Of a stretch of 64,000 nucleotides of DNA, positions 42,914 through 51,707 are shown one piece after another (position 1 is the first letter of the stretch; every line of letters starts with the position of its first letter). Below the pieces are notes generated by a model that saw only the letters and a list, made by a program, of their open reading frames with translations, had not been told where the DNA came from and made no database searches. The DNA lies in assembly GCA_031402435.1 (NCBI GenBank), contig JANNSJ010000024.1, positions 18,054-82,053 of the forward strand, in the 5' to 3' direction. The stretch is from UBA11986 sp031402435 (GTDB taxonomy: Bacteria > Bacteroidota > Ignavibacteria > UBA10030 > UBA6906). Made by a program: the position numbers and the translations under genes.

Positions 42914-43480
42914 ATGTTAACACATGCGTTGAAGCGAGAGTTGTTGGGGATTGCACGAAGTTCAATCGCTACTGCACTTCAGCCGAAGCCTGCCCGCAAT
43001 AGTGTTGCTCCGTCGCCGGAACTGCTTCAACCGAGCAGTGCCTTTGTCACACTTCGCATTCACCACGAACTTAGAGGCTGCATCGGATACATGGATTCGT
43101 CACTCCCTCTTGCGGAAGTGGTTGCGGAGGTCTCGCGGAAGGCAGCATTTGACGATCCGAGGTTTCCTCCACTCACTCTGCAGGAATTCGACAGGGTAAC
43201 ACTCGAAGTCTCGGTCATCTCGCCGCAACGCCGGGTGTGCTCAAAGGACGAGGTGACTGTGGGTGAACACGGTGTGGTGATTGAACTCGGATCCAGCAGG
43301 GGCGTATTGCTGCCACAAGTGGCGACGGAGAATGATTGGAATGCAGAACAGTTTCTTGATGCGCTGTGCCGGAAGTCTGGCCTTCACGCTCTGGCATGGC
43401 AGGATCCGGATGCAAAGATCTGCGTGTTCACTGCTGAAGTGATCAAAGAAGATGAAGTCCTGCGTGAGCATCCCGCGTGA
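42914..43480 (+). CDS. amrA: AMMECR1 domain protein (AmmeMemoRadiSam system protein A)
   Basis: A 188-aa AMMECR1-family protein (FVTLRIHHELRGCIGYM, VSRKAAFDDPRFPPL, LEVSVISPQRRV, GVLLPQVATENDW). In bacteria it commonly occurs with a MEMO1 homologue and a radical SAM protein; the process they share is not established. No radical SAM partner is adjacent here. A much longer in-frame start upstream lies in repeat DNA, so the ATG at 42914 is chosen. Its stop overlaps the GTG of the next gene (GTGA). Confidence 0.93.
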   Translation: MLTHALKRELLGIARSSIATALQPKPARNSVAPSPELLQPSSAFVTLRIHHELRGCIGYMDSSLPLAEVVAEVSRKAAFDDPRFPPLTLQEFDRVTLEVSVISPQRRVCSKDEVTVGEHGVVIELGSSRGVLLPQVATENDWNAEQFLDALCRKSGLHALAWQDPDAKICVFTAEVIKEDEVLREHPA

Positions 43481-44307
43481 ACAAGAAGAACTCCGACCGT
43501 GAATGCGTTGTATGCGGGCAATTTTATCCCGCCGATCCGGATGAATTACGAGAGAAGATCCGTGAGTTGATTGCGGCTGCTGAACTTCCTGAGATCGAGG
43601 GAACTGTAAGAGGGATAATTGTTCCGCATGCCGGTTACGAATATTCAGGATTCACGGCTGCGCACGCGTACGCGTTGTTGCAAGGGAAGAAGTATACGAC
43701 TGTTGTCATCGTTTCTCCGAGTCATCGTGAATACTTCGATGGCATCTCCGTGTTTGCGGGAGAGTCGTACAGTACACCACTTGGTGTTGTAGATGTAGAT
43801 GCGAGACTAAGAGAAAAACTTCTCAAGCGTTCCAGTATTACGTCTGCCTCGCATGCGGGCCATGGTGCAGAACATGCAATTGAAGTTCACCTTCCATTTC
43901 TTCAGTACGTGTTGGGTGGGTTCAAGTTCCTGCCGATTGTTGTCGGCGACCAGAAGCGGGAATACTGTTACGCGCTTGGTGAAGCATTGGGTGAAATATT
44001 GAAGGCTGAGAATACGTTGCTCGTGGCGAGCACAGACCTTTCTCATTACTATCCGGCAACAGTTGCAAACCGATTGGATGCAATCGCCATAGATAACGTC
44101 AAGAAGTTTGACTACGAGGTGTTGATGCAGGATCTCGAATCAGAAAACACACAAGCATGCGGCGGTGGCCCCACTGTTGCCGTGATGCTTGCGCTCCACC
44201 GACTCGGCGCCCGGAGGATGTCCATTCTCCATCATTGCAATTCAGGAGATGTCACCGGCGATCATACTCGGGTGGTTGGATATCTTGCGGCTGCTGCGTA
44301 TGCGTAA
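43477..44307 (+). CDS. amrB: MEMO1 family protein (AmmeMemoRadiSam system protein B)
   Basis: A 276-aa MEMO1-like protein of the extradiol dioxygenase/aromatic ring-opening fold (GIIVPHAGYEYSGFTAAHA, SPSHREYFDG, HGAEHAIEVHLPFLQ, DLSHYYP, CGGGPTV). Three His positions that bind metal in the fold are present. The N-terminus has an extra CVVCG pair before the usual GQFYPAD. It starts with GTG overlapping the stop of the AMMECR1 gene and ends inside the start of the DUF2520 gene. Confidence 0.93.
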   Translation: MNKKNSDRECVVCGQFYPADPDELREKIRELIAAAELPEIEGTVRGIIVPHAGYEYSGFTAAHAYALLQGKKYTTVVIVSPSHREYFDGISVFAGESYSTPLGVVDVDARLREKLLKRSSITSASHAGHGAEHAIEVHLPFLQYVLGGFKFLPIVVGDQKREYCYALGEALGEILKAENTLLVASTDLSHYYPATVANRLDAIAIDNVKKFDYEVLMQDLESENTQACGGGPTVAVMLALHRLGARRMSILHHCNSGDVTGDHTRVVGYLAAAAYA

Positions 44308-45205
44308 CGTAACGATTATCGGCGCAGGCAAAGTTGGCTCCGTGTTGGGGCGCGTTCTCGTTGAGAACGGGTACAAGGTTGTCTGTGTAGTGTCGCAAAC
44401 GAAGAAGTCAGCGAACGCTGCAGGCAAGTTCCTGAAGTGTCGGAACAATTCAGATTCGCTTGAGGCTATTCCGTCATCGACCGACCTCATTTTGATCACG
44501 ACTCCTCATGCGGCAGTGAGTCAGATTGCTGAAGAGCTTTCGAGTCTTACTCAGTTGAACTTCAAGCGACTCTCAGTCTGCCATGCTTCAGGCATGCTGT
44601 CGGCAAGCACACTTGAACCTCTTCAGAAAAAGGGAGTGACAGTGTTTTCGTTTCATCCGCTGCAAACATTTCCACGCGACTTTGTCCCGAAGCATATCGT
44701 CCCGACAGCCAGAGGCATTTACTACGCAGTGGATGGAACGCCTCAAGCGGTACGAAAGGCAAAGGCATTAGCGCGAATGCTTGAGGGCAAGATCATCGAG
44801 ATCAAACCGGAGATGCGGGCGTTTTATCATGCGGCGTGTGTTGTTGCATCGAACCATCTCACAACGATGCTCTCGATCGTCGAGACAATGTTCCGGCAAT
44901 TCGACTCGAAAGAGAAGGACTTCTTTCAAGTCTTCAAACCGATTGTCATGGCAACGCTCCGCAATATTGAGGCGACATCCCCAGCGGTTGCCCTCAGCGG
45001 GCCGATTGCGCGAGGGGGCGTGGAAACCATCGGAGTGCATTTTGCATCCATTAAACAATTCTCGCCTGAGTTGCTTCCGTACTTTGGAACTCTTACGTTA
45101 GAAACAGTGAGGCTCGCAGAGCAGAAAGGCTCGATCCTCCCGGAAGGCGCCGAGGCACTCAGAGAACTCGTCCATTCGTATTCGAAGACAAAGGAGACAC
45201 ATTGA
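44300..45205 (+). CDS. Rossmann-like and DUF2520 domain protein
   Basis: A 301-aa protein with an NAD(P)-binding Rossmann N-terminus (NVTIIGAGKVGSVLGRVL) and a C-terminal DUF2520 helical domain (HAACVVASNHLTTML, PIARGGVETIGVH), as in F420/NADP-like or ketopantoate reductase-related proteins. The substrate is unknown. The ATG overlaps the MEMO1 stop (ATGCGTAA) and its own stop overlaps the TTG of the nucleotidyltransferase gene. Confidence 0.9.
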   Translation: MRNVTIIGAGKVGSVLGRVLVENGYKVVCVVSQTKKSANAAGKFLKCRNNSDSLEAIPSSTDLILITTPHAAVSQIAEELSSLTQLNFKRLSVCHASGMLSASTLEPLQKKGVTVFSFHPLQTFPRDFVPKHIVPTARGIYYAVDGTPQAVRKAKALARMLEGKIIEIKPEMRAFYHAACVVASNHLTTMLSIVETMFRQFDSKEKDFFQVFKPIVMATLRNIEATSPAVALSGPIARGGVETIGVHFASIKQFSPELLPYFGTLTLETVRLAEQKGSILPEGAEALRELVHSYSKTKETH

Positions 45206-46266
45206 AGGCACTCATAGCAAGCGGGGGTCGCGGCACACGACTCCGCCCGATCACCCACACGCAGAACAAGCATCTTATTCCCATAGCGAACAAGCCCATC
45301 CTGCACTACGCCATCGAAGCGGCAATCGGGGCGGGGATCAAGGAGATCGCCATCGTCCACACCGCGGACAGCGATGAGGTGCCCAAAGCAATCGGTGATG
45401 GTTCACGTTGGGGCGCACGCATTACATACATTCCGCAGCTTGTGCCCGGTGGACTCTCCCAGGTTGTTGCGCTCTCTGAGAAGTTTATGGGGAAGGACAA
45501 GTTCATTTTTTACCTCGGCGACAATATGGTGGTGGGCGGCATCAAGCGTTTCGCGGATGAGTTTGAGAAGAGTGGATGCAATTGCTTCCTGACTCTCGCA
45601 AAGGTGAAAGACCCGGAGCGGTTCGGCGTTCCTGAAATCAAAGATGGCCGGATCGTTTCCGTGGAGGAGAAGCCGAAGAAACCCAAGAGCAGTTATGCTG
45701 TCTCTGGAATTTATTTATATGATAGTTGCATCTTCGAGGCCGTCAAGGCGATCAAACCAAGCGAACGTGGAGAGCTTGAGATCTCCGATGCGCATCAGTA
45801 TCTCATCGACAAGGGATTCAAGGTGGGATATGCTGAGATCACCGGCTGGTGGAAGGACACAGGCAAGCCGAGCGATCTGCTCGAAGCAAACAGACTCGTG
45901 CTCGACAACATCACTCCCGCCATTCACGGCACAGTCGACAATCAATCAACTATCTCCGGTAAAGTTGTGATTGAAAAGGGTGCGAAGATTATCAACAGCG
46001 TCGTGCGTGGTCCTGCAATCATCGGCGAGAATTGCGTGATTGAAGATGCGTACGTTGGGCCGTTCACTGCTGTGGGTAACAACACCGTTATTAGAAAGAG
46101 CGAAGTCGAATACAGTATCATTTTGCGGGACTGCAAAATCATGAGCGTTGGCATTCGTCTTGAGGGAAGCATCCTCGGCAATGACGTTGAAGTAGTTGAA
46201 GGAACAGGCAGGCCTCGGGTACACCGGTTTATGATTGGGGATCAGAGCAGGGTGGAGTTGGTGTAA
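45202..46266 (+). CDS. Glucose-1-phosphate thymidylyltransferase-like nucleotidyltransferase with left-handed beta-helix
   Basis: A 354-aa nucleotidyltransferase. The signature ASGGRGTRLRPITHTQNKHL, sugar-binding FYLGDN, EKPKKPKS and GWWKDTGKP place it with the long RmlA-like (RfbA_long) enzymes. The C-terminal about 110 residues form hexapeptide repeats. It would activate a hexose-1-phosphate, but the sugar is not certain. It starts with TTG and has AAGGAG at good distance. It is last in the four-gene coupled operon with AMMECR1, MEMO1 and DUF2520. Confidence 0.9.
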   Translation: MKALIASGGRGTRLRPITHTQNKHLIPIANKPILHYAIEAAIGAGIKEIAIVHTADSDEVPKAIGDGSRWGARITYIPQLVPGGLSQVVALSEKFMGKDKFIFYLGDNMVVGGIKRFADEFEKSGCNCFLTLAKVKDPERFGVPEIKDGRIVSVEEKPKKPKSSYAVSGIYLYDSCIFEAVKAIKPSERGELEISDAHQYLIDKGFKVGYAEITGWWKDTGKPSDLLEANRLVLDNITPAIHGTVDNQSTISGKVVIEKGAKIINSVVRGPAIIGENCVIEDAYVGPFTAVGNNTVIRKSEVEYSIILRDCKIMSVGIRLEGSILGNDVEVVEGTGRPRVHRFMIGDQSRVELV

Positions 46267-46306
46267 CTAAATCTTTTTTCAGAACTCAAAATGTAAACGA
46301 ACCGGT

Positions 46307-47089
46307 ATGGCCCATCAAACACTCAGCTCCTCGATCAGCAATCGAATCGCCACCATCACCATCAACCGTCCTGACAAGCTGAACGCCCTCAACGCCGAGA
46401 CGAAAGCGGAGCTGAAGGCACTGTTCACCGAAATCAAGAATGACAATGCAGTCGATGTCGTTATTCTCACCGGCGCAGGAGAGAAGTCGTTTGTCGCTGG
46501 AACAGACATCAAAGACCTAACCGTCCTGAATGCCACGACCGGTAAAGAGTTTTCATCGAAAGGACAAGAGGTCTTTGACTTGATCGAGAACCTTGGCAAA
46601 CCGGTAATCGCTGCCGTAAATGGCTACGCGCTTGGCGGTGGATGCGAGCTTGCGTTGGCGTGTCACATCCGTATTGCATCGGAGAATGCGAAGTTCGGCC
46701 AGCCCGAAGTGAACCTCGGTATCATCCCCGGCTACGGTGGCACACAGCGCCTGGCCCGACTCATCGGACGTGGACGCGCGATGGAATTGATCCTCACCGG
46801 CAACCAGATTGATGCACAAGAGGCTCTTCGTATTGGACTCATCAACAAGGTCGTCCCGCAGAGTGAGCTTCTTGCCACTGCTACAGCAATGGCCCAATTG
46901 ATTGCAAGCAAAGGACAAGTTGCCATACGCATGGCATTAAAAGCTGTGAACATGACGGAAGAAACAACTCTTAGCGACGGACAACAGCTTGAGGCTTCGC
47001 TCTTTGGTGTTTGTTGCGATACGGGTGGCTTCAAAGAGGGAACGACGGCGTTCCTTGAAAAACGTAAGCCGTCATTTAGAAACGGTTGA
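46307..47089 (+). CDS. Enoyl-CoA hydratase/isomerase family protein
   Basis: A 260-aa crotonase-family protein. Both catalytic Glu positions are visible (GGGCELALAC and FGQPEVNLGIIPGYGG), along with the oxyanion loop AGTDIKDL. This supports true hydratase activity, perhaps short-chain as in Crt. Its 3' end overlaps the next gene's start by 4 bases. There are no other fatty acid oxidation genes nearby. Confidence 0.92.
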   Translation: MAHQTLSSSISNRIATITINRPDKLNALNAETKAELKALFTEIKNDNAVDVVILTGAGEKSFVAGTDIKDLTVLNATTGKEFSSKGQEVFDLIENLGKPVIAAVNGYALGGGCELALACHIRIASENAKFGQPEVNLGIIPGYGGTQRLARLIGRGRAMELILTGNQIDAQEALRIGLINKVVPQSELLATATAMAQLIASKGQVAIRMALKAVNMTEETTLSDGQQLEASLFGVCCDTGGFKEGTTAFLEKRKPSFRNG

Positions 47090-47541
47090 GGCAGGAATTG
47101 TCAAACGCAGTTCGTTGGCGTCTCGTAGCGGTTGGAATCCTGGCCGTCAGTTCACTTGTGCTGTTTATGGCGGGTCGTGTCAGCGAGAGGGTGGAAAAAA
47201 ACTCCGCTCTCAAAAAGGCTCAAGCCCGACCGCTTCTCACTCAGGTCAACGAGGTAGTTGATACTCTGCTTGATCAGTACGAGGTTGACCCGAAGTGGGT
47301 CAAAACCTGGAGCGTATTCACTCCCAACAAGAAATTCATCAGGGAGGAGCGGCGGGTGTACGTCCCGCCAAGCTTCATCAGTCTCGATTTCAATCATGAC
47401 TTGAGTCGTGCGCTTGCAAAGTATGATGTGCAGGTTGTCGCCACTGAGCGAACCAGGGAGAGTACAGTGTCAATGCACATCCTCAACGATGGAATGATCT
47501 TCGAGAGTATTGGGTTTGTTGTGAAACGTGACCTGAAGTAA
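47086..47541 (+). CDS. Single-pass membrane protein, unknown
   Basis: A 151-aa protein with one N-terminal membrane helix (WRLVAVGILAVSSLVLFMAG) and a periplasmic part containing VDTLLDQYEVDPKWVKTW and RRVYVPPSFISLDFNHDL, which is faintly like the N-terminal part of polysaccharide deacetylase-associated proteins. I do not recognise it with confidence. The start could be TTG at 47086 or TTG at 47098. It is coupled to the enoyl-CoA hydratase gene by a 4-base overlap. Confidence 0.65.
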   Translation: MRQELSNAVRWRLVAVGILAVSSLVLFMAGRVSERVEKNSALKKAQARPLLTQVNEVVDTLLDQYEVDPKWVKTWSVFTPNKKFIREERRVYVPPSFISLDFNHDLSRALAKYDVQVVATERTRESTVSMHILNDGMIFESIGFVVKRDLK

Positions 47542-47694
47542 TGCGACACCGATGACGTATCTCCCTGCCGGATATGAGTGAACCCACCTCAGTTGTTTTG
47601 AATCTGGATTTGCTTTAGATTTACACGCCAACAAATAGGAAAGGGTCACCCCATCAGCACCGAACAACCAAAACAGCAAAAGAGCAATCAGCAA

Positions 47695-49155
47695 GTGAGT
47701 GACATAGCAATCATGGAGAAGATCGTTTCGCTTTGCAAGCGACGTGGTTTTGTGTTCCAGTCGAGTGAGATTTACGGCGGCCTGAATGGCTGCTGGGATT
47801 ATGGTCCGTTGGGCGTTGAACTCCTTCGCAATGTGAAGGAGCAATGGTGGCGGGTCATGACGTTCCGCGAAGATGTGGAGGGGCTTGATGCTTCCATTCT
47901 CATGCATCCCAGAGTGTGGGAAGCTTCCGGGCATGTGGAGAACTTCACTGACCCGATGGTGGATTGCAAGCAATGCAAGTCCCGCTATCGGGTGGATATC
48001 CTATTTGAGGAGATCTCGGTCAAGAAGCAGAAGGATGCCTGGCGTGAGCTTGATCCGGAAGCGCCGAAGGGTCAGGTCTCCGATGAACAGGTGAAGATCG
48101 CGTTTGCGCAGTTTGCTGAGAAGTTTCCGGACAAAGTACTTGTGGCGCTCACATGTCCGAACTGCGGGAACAAGGGTACCTTTACTGAAGCCAGAAAGTT
48201 CAACCTGATGTTCAAGACATTCGTCGGACCGGTTGAAGATGCGAGTGCCGTGGTCTACTTGCGTCCCGAGACGGCACAGGGAATCTTTGTGAATTTTCTG
48301 AACGTGCAAGCAGCATCACGACAGAAGCTCCCGTTCGGTATTGCGCAGATCGGCAAAGCATTCCGCAACGAGATCAACACCAAAAACTTCCTCTTCCGCA
48401 CGCGGGAGTTTGAACAGATGGAAATGCAATTCTTTGTGAAACCGGGTTCTGATGTAGAGTGGTTCAACCGGTGGAAGGAAGAGCGGATGCAATGGTTTGT
48501 CAATCTCGGCATGACGAAAGAGAAGCTCCACTGGCATCAGCACGCTCCTGACAAACTCGCGCACTATGCCAAGGATGCCTATGACATCGAGTACCAGTTC
48601 CCTTTTGGTTGGGGGGAGATAGAGGGCATTCACAATCGCACAGACTTCGATTTGTCGCGGCATCAGGAGTACTCCGGTAAATCCATGCAGTATTTTGACG
48701 AGCAGGCCAAGGAGAAATTCCTCCCCTATATCATCGAAACATCCGCGGGGGCAAGTCGTTCGTTCATGGCATTCCTTGTTGATGCGTACAGGGAGGAAGA
48801 GGCGCCGACTGCCGATGGGAAGATGGAGATTCGAACAGTGATGCGCTTCCATCCGAAACTTGCGCCAATCAAGGCGGCGATTTTTCCATTGGTCAACAGA
48901 GACAACATGCCTGAGATTGCGAAGAAGATAGAGGAGACGCTCCGACCGCAACTTCGTGTGTTCTATGATGATAGCGGGGCAGTAGGGCGCCGGTACAGAC
49001 GGCAGGACGAGGTGGGAACGCCATGTTGTATCACGGTTGATTCCCAGACTCTCCAGGATCAGACCGTGACTGTTCGCGAGCGTGATTCGATGCAGCAAGA
49101 TCGCATCGGTATCGACAATATTCTCAAGTACCTTCGCGACAAGTTGGAGGTGTAG
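47695..49155 (+). CDS. glyS: Glycyl-tRNA synthetase (single-chain type)
   Basis: A 486-aa class II synthetase of the single-chain (eukaryote-like) GlyRS type. It has CKRRGFVFQSSEIYGGLNGCWDYGP at the start, motif 2 in FRNEINTKNFLFRTREFEQME, and motif 3 in ETSAGASRSFMAFLVDAY. A zinc-type Cys set is present (CKQCKSR, CPNCGNKG). It starts with GTG at 47695 or ATG at 47713; neither has a good ribosome binding site. No tRNA gene is near. Confidence 0.95.
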   Translation: MSDIAIMEKIVSLCKRRGFVFQSSEIYGGLNGCWDYGPLGVELLRNVKEQWWRVMTFREDVEGLDASILMHPRVWEASGHVENFTDPMVDCKQCKSRYRVDILFEEISVKKQKDAWRELDPEAPKGQVSDEQVKIAFAQFAEKFPDKVLVALTCPNCGNKGTFTEARKFNLMFKTFVGPVEDASAVVYLRPETAQGIFVNFLNVQAASRQKLPFGIAQIGKAFRNEINTKNFLFRTREFEQMEMQFFVKPGSDVEWFNRWKEERMQWFVNLGMTKEKLHWHQHAPDKLAHYAKDAYDIEYQFPFGWGEIEGIHNRTDFDLSRHQEYSGKSMQYFDEQAKEKFLPYIIETSAGASRSFMAFLVDAYREEEAPTADGKMEIRTVMRFHPKLAPIKAAIFPLVNRDNMPEIAKKIEETLRPQLRVFYDDSGAVGRRYRRQDEVGTPCCITVDSQTLQDQTVTVRERDSMQQDRIGIDNILKYLRDKLEV

Positions 49156-49384
49156 TCCTTCTCGTTTTCAATACAAAGGCACAAGAACGCAGAGTTACAC
49201 AAGCGATATGTTAGCTCTCCCTTCGTATTAAGACTGGTAGGGCTCGAGTTTCAAGTGGACGACCAGAGACGGTCACCCCACTTCAACGATTACGTAACAC
49301 TACCTGAAGACTTAAGGGGTTGGAAATTCACCTCGATTTCCTTATATTGGCTCCAGTTAAAATCGTCTCATTGCACAAGCAGGC
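49156..49384. other. Intergenic stretch before the lipoprotein operon
   Basis: About 229 bases. The first part contains AAAGGCACAAGAACGCAGAG, a single arm of the CGCAAAG/AAGGCAC type of intergenic repeat. The second part ends with the promoter at 49320-49350. No gene or terminator hairpin is evident after glyS. Confidence 0.4.
49320..49350 (+). promoter_or_regulatory. Candidate promoter of the lipoprotein operon
   Basis: TTG at 49320-49322, 20 bases, then TATATTGG at 49343-49350. The ATG at 49385 is about 28 bases after the expected start of transcription. Confidence 0.6.
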
Positions 49385-50311
49385 ATGAAGAAACTCTCCC
49401 CACTTGTTGTGCTGTTGGTTGTACTCGGTTGCGGCGATAATCTGCAAAGCCCGACTCCGGTCACTTCTTTGAGTGCCCCTGCCAATCTTAGAGCCTTCTC
49501 AGTCAGTCAATCAAGCGTCAAAGTACAATGGTCGGCTCCATCGGGCGTGTCCGATTCAACCTTTCAAGGATATATCGCCGAGGTTGGAAGTTTCAGGGAT
49601 ACGATTGACAAATCCCAGCTCGCCTTTGTCGTGAACGGGCTGCCCTCGGGGGAGTCAACATTCTCGATCTATTCATTGAAGATTGATGGCTTGCGCAGCG
49701 ACGCAGCGACGGTGCGTTGGGCGCCTGCCTCAAGGTTCGATTCGGTCTACACTGTGTATGAGAGCAGCTCGCCGGTCTCCACTAGGCCCGAAGGATTCAA
49801 TGTTGGCACAGCAACATCGAACCCAACCGTCATGATCATGAATCTCAATGATCAGGCTGTGCAGCAGACAATGGATTTCTTCCTTAATGGTGATTCAACG
49901 GAGACGCGTCAGTCGCTTTCACTGTGGAGCGCGAACCTTCGAGTAGGTACCATGAACAGGACGGTGTTCTCAACACAAACAGATGCTTCTCCCGGACTTG
50001 ATTTTCCGCTTCAGGCATTCCCTGCCGAAGATACGTTCGTGAAAGATAGCATTGCTGTTCTGGATAACATGATTTACTACGCCAGGGTTGTGGGTGATCC
50101 CCAACAAATCAACTATGTGAGAGTGCATCTTCACATCAGAACTGGAACCGTGATTCCGAATCGTATCATTGAGGTTCGTGTGTCACTGCAACGTGTGCCG
50201 GGATTGTTGTACGCGTTGGATGAATCTGACTATTCAAAGGCTCTCTCCAGTGGCTACTATCGTGCTCATTCATTCAATCTAACCATTCACAATCAAAGAG
50301 GAGCAACATGA
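49385..50311 (+). CDS. Lipoprotein with fibronectin type III-like domain (first of tandem pair)
   Basis: A 308-aa lipoprotein (lipobox VLGC, Cys16) with an Fn3-like domain at about 30-115 (PANLRAFSVSQSSVKVQWSAP ... ATVRWAPASRF) and a C-terminal region of about 190 residues without a recognised family. The downstream gene encodes a protein of the same layout. Presumably it is an outer membrane surface or periplasmic binding protein. It overlaps the next gene by 4 bases. Confidence 0.85.
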   Translation: MKKLSPLVVLLVVLGCGDNLQSPTPVTSLSAPANLRAFSVSQSSVKVQWSAPSGVSDSTFQGYIAEVGSFRDTIDKSQLAFVVNGLPSGESTFSIYSLKIDGLRSDAATVRWAPASRFDSVYTVYESSSPVSTRPEGFNVGTATSNPTVMIMNLNDQAVQQTMDFFLNGDSTETRQSLSLWSANLRVGTMNRTVFSTQTDASPGLDFPLQAFPAEDTFVKDSIAVLDNMIYYARVVGDPQQINYVRVHLHIRTGTVIPNRIIEVRVSLQRVPGLLYALDESDYSKALSSGYYRAHSFNLTIHNQRGAT

Positions 50312-51258
50312 CGGGAAGAAAACACCTGATCAATACCATCGTTTTCTCAAGCCTGGCCTTTGGGGCAACGTGGCTTGGCTGCAAGAGTGATGATGAAACG
50401 ACAAATCCAACGGGTCCAACAATTGTGGCGCCAACAAATCTACGGGCATATTCTGCGGGTCCAACTTCAGTGTACCTGTTGTGGAGTCTCTCCACGAGTG
50501 AATCCGAAGCGTCATTTAATAACTACCTGGTGCAAGCGAAGGATCCTGCGGGAACAGTTGTGGCAACCTCAAATGTTGCAGAGGGGACGCCCAACGTCAC
50601 TGTGTCTTCATTGACGGAAGGAGTCATTTACACATTTGTTGTACGTTCAACGGCAACAGGTAGTGTTGTGAGTTCCGATTCCGCATCGGTGCGGTGGTCG
50701 CCTGCGCGCCGGTATACCACAGACTCAACGAATGGAGCGCCAATCCAGGTGTATGAAATACGCAGCACACTGGGAGCAAGCGGATTGCAACTCAACAGTA
50801 ATGGTTCTTATGCACGAGTGCGATCACTCAATGCCGGAAATCCGGATCGAATCTTGTGTGATATTTACATCGACTCTGTTGGTGGAGGTGCAATATGTCT
50901 GAAAAACATCGCTTTGCTGGGAAGTTATCCCAAGAACACATTCTTCTCAACAGAGTCACGAGATGCAACCGATCTGAACGATCCTCAATCGGCTCCTCCT
51001 GATACGTCGACTTACCAGGCAAACAGAATCAATTTGCCTGGCACGGCGGTGACGCAGTCAAAAATATTCTTTGCCAGATCGACAACTGATAACAAATATG
51101 TCCGCATCCTCGTTCAACGCAACGTTGCAACGGGATTGTTGTACTCAGGTTCGGGAAGCGACAGGTATGTTGTTCTTCAACTGTCGTATCAAAACACTGC
51201 CGGCAATTGGTTTGCGAAACCAGTTCGCGCCCTACCCACACAACATGATGGCGAGTAA
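50308..51258 (+). CDS. Lipoprotein with fibronectin type III-like domain (second of tandem pair)
   Basis: A 316-aa lipoprotein (lipobox WLGC, Cys25) with the same order of parts as its neighbour: Fn3-like domain (PTNLRAYSAGPTSVYLLWSL ... ASVRWSPARRY) then an unassigned C-terminal region with the shared YYAR/FFAR and VATGLLY/VPGLLY blocks. The two are old tandem paralogues. The start overlaps the preceding stop (ATGA), so they are made together. Confidence 0.85.
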   Translation: MTGRKHLINTIVFSSLAFGATWLGCKSDDETTNPTGPTIVAPTNLRAYSAGPTSVYLLWSLSTSESEASFNNYLVQAKDPAGTVVATSNVAEGTPNVTVSSLTEGVIYTFVVRSTATGSVVSSDSASVRWSPARRYTTDSTNGAPIQVYEIRSTLGASGLQLNSNGSYARVRSLNAGNPDRILCDIYIDSVGGGAICLKNIALLGSYPKNTFFSTESRDATDLNDPQSAPPDTSTYQANRINLPGTAVTQSKIFFARSTTDNKYVRILVQRNVATGLLYSGSGSDRYVVLQLSYQNTAGNWFAKPVRALPTQHDGE

Positions 51259-51261
51259 AAC

Positions 51262-51639
51262 ATGAAAAGCCGAATCGCTCTATGGATAGTGTCCATTCTC
51301 GTGATTGCTTCGAATGTGTTCGGGCAGACCACGAAGAAGGAATCAACAATTATTGGCGAAGTTGTTGATATCAAAAGTTATATTGCGTTTGGAATGAAGG
51401 CTGATAACGCCGACCGCAAAGCCGCCGCAGAAGCGAGCATGAATGCCGGTAACCCCCTTGGTATCCTTGAAAAAGGAACGGGCAAAATCTATATCGTTGT
51501 AATTGCCCAACAGACTGAGAATGCCAACGGCAAGCTCAAGGATTATCTTGGCGTACGCGTCTATGCCAAGGGCTTGGTGTACAGGAGAGGTGCAAGCCAA
51601 CTCTTGATTCTGAATGATATCGGAAAAACGATCAAGTAG
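51262..51639 (+). CDS. Small exported protein, unknown
   Basis: A 125-aa protein with a signal peptide (ALWIVSILVIASNVFGQ) and a beta-rich remainder (STIIGEVVDIKSYIAFGMKA, KIYIVVIAQ, LGVRVYAKGLVYRRG) that looks like an OB-fold or similar barrel. I do not recognise a family. It is the third gene of the lipoprotein operon, starting 3 bases after the second lipoprotein, and is followed by a strong terminator. Confidence 0.75.
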   Translation: MKSRIALWIVSILVIASNVFGQTTKKESTIIGEVVDIKSYIAFGMKADNADRKAAAEASMNAGNPLGILEKGTGKIYIVVIAQQTENANGKLKDYLGVRVYAKGLVYRRGASQLLILNDIGKTIK

Positions 51640-51657
51640 GATGTGTTTTTCCTCAAG

Positions 51658-51686
51658 GGGTGGACGATCTTGTCCACCCTTTTTTT
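51658..51686 (+). terminator. Rho-independent terminator of the lipoprotein operon
   Basis: GGGTGGAC (51658-51665), loop GATCTT, GTCCACCC (51672-51679), then seven T. The stem is perfect over 8 pairs. Confidence 0.9.
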
Positions 51687-51707
51687 GTTTCATCTCATCT
51701 CGAGCAA

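Noticed and set aside
47637..47660. GGGTCACC as a fourth ECF-type site
   Set aside because: On the minus strand TGACCC is present but no TGCATC lies at 14-15 bases, and no minus-strand gene follows.
48316..49098. Minus-strand ORF opposite glyS (260 codons)
   Set aside because: Antisense to a conserved synthetase, without a ribosome binding site or recognisable domain.
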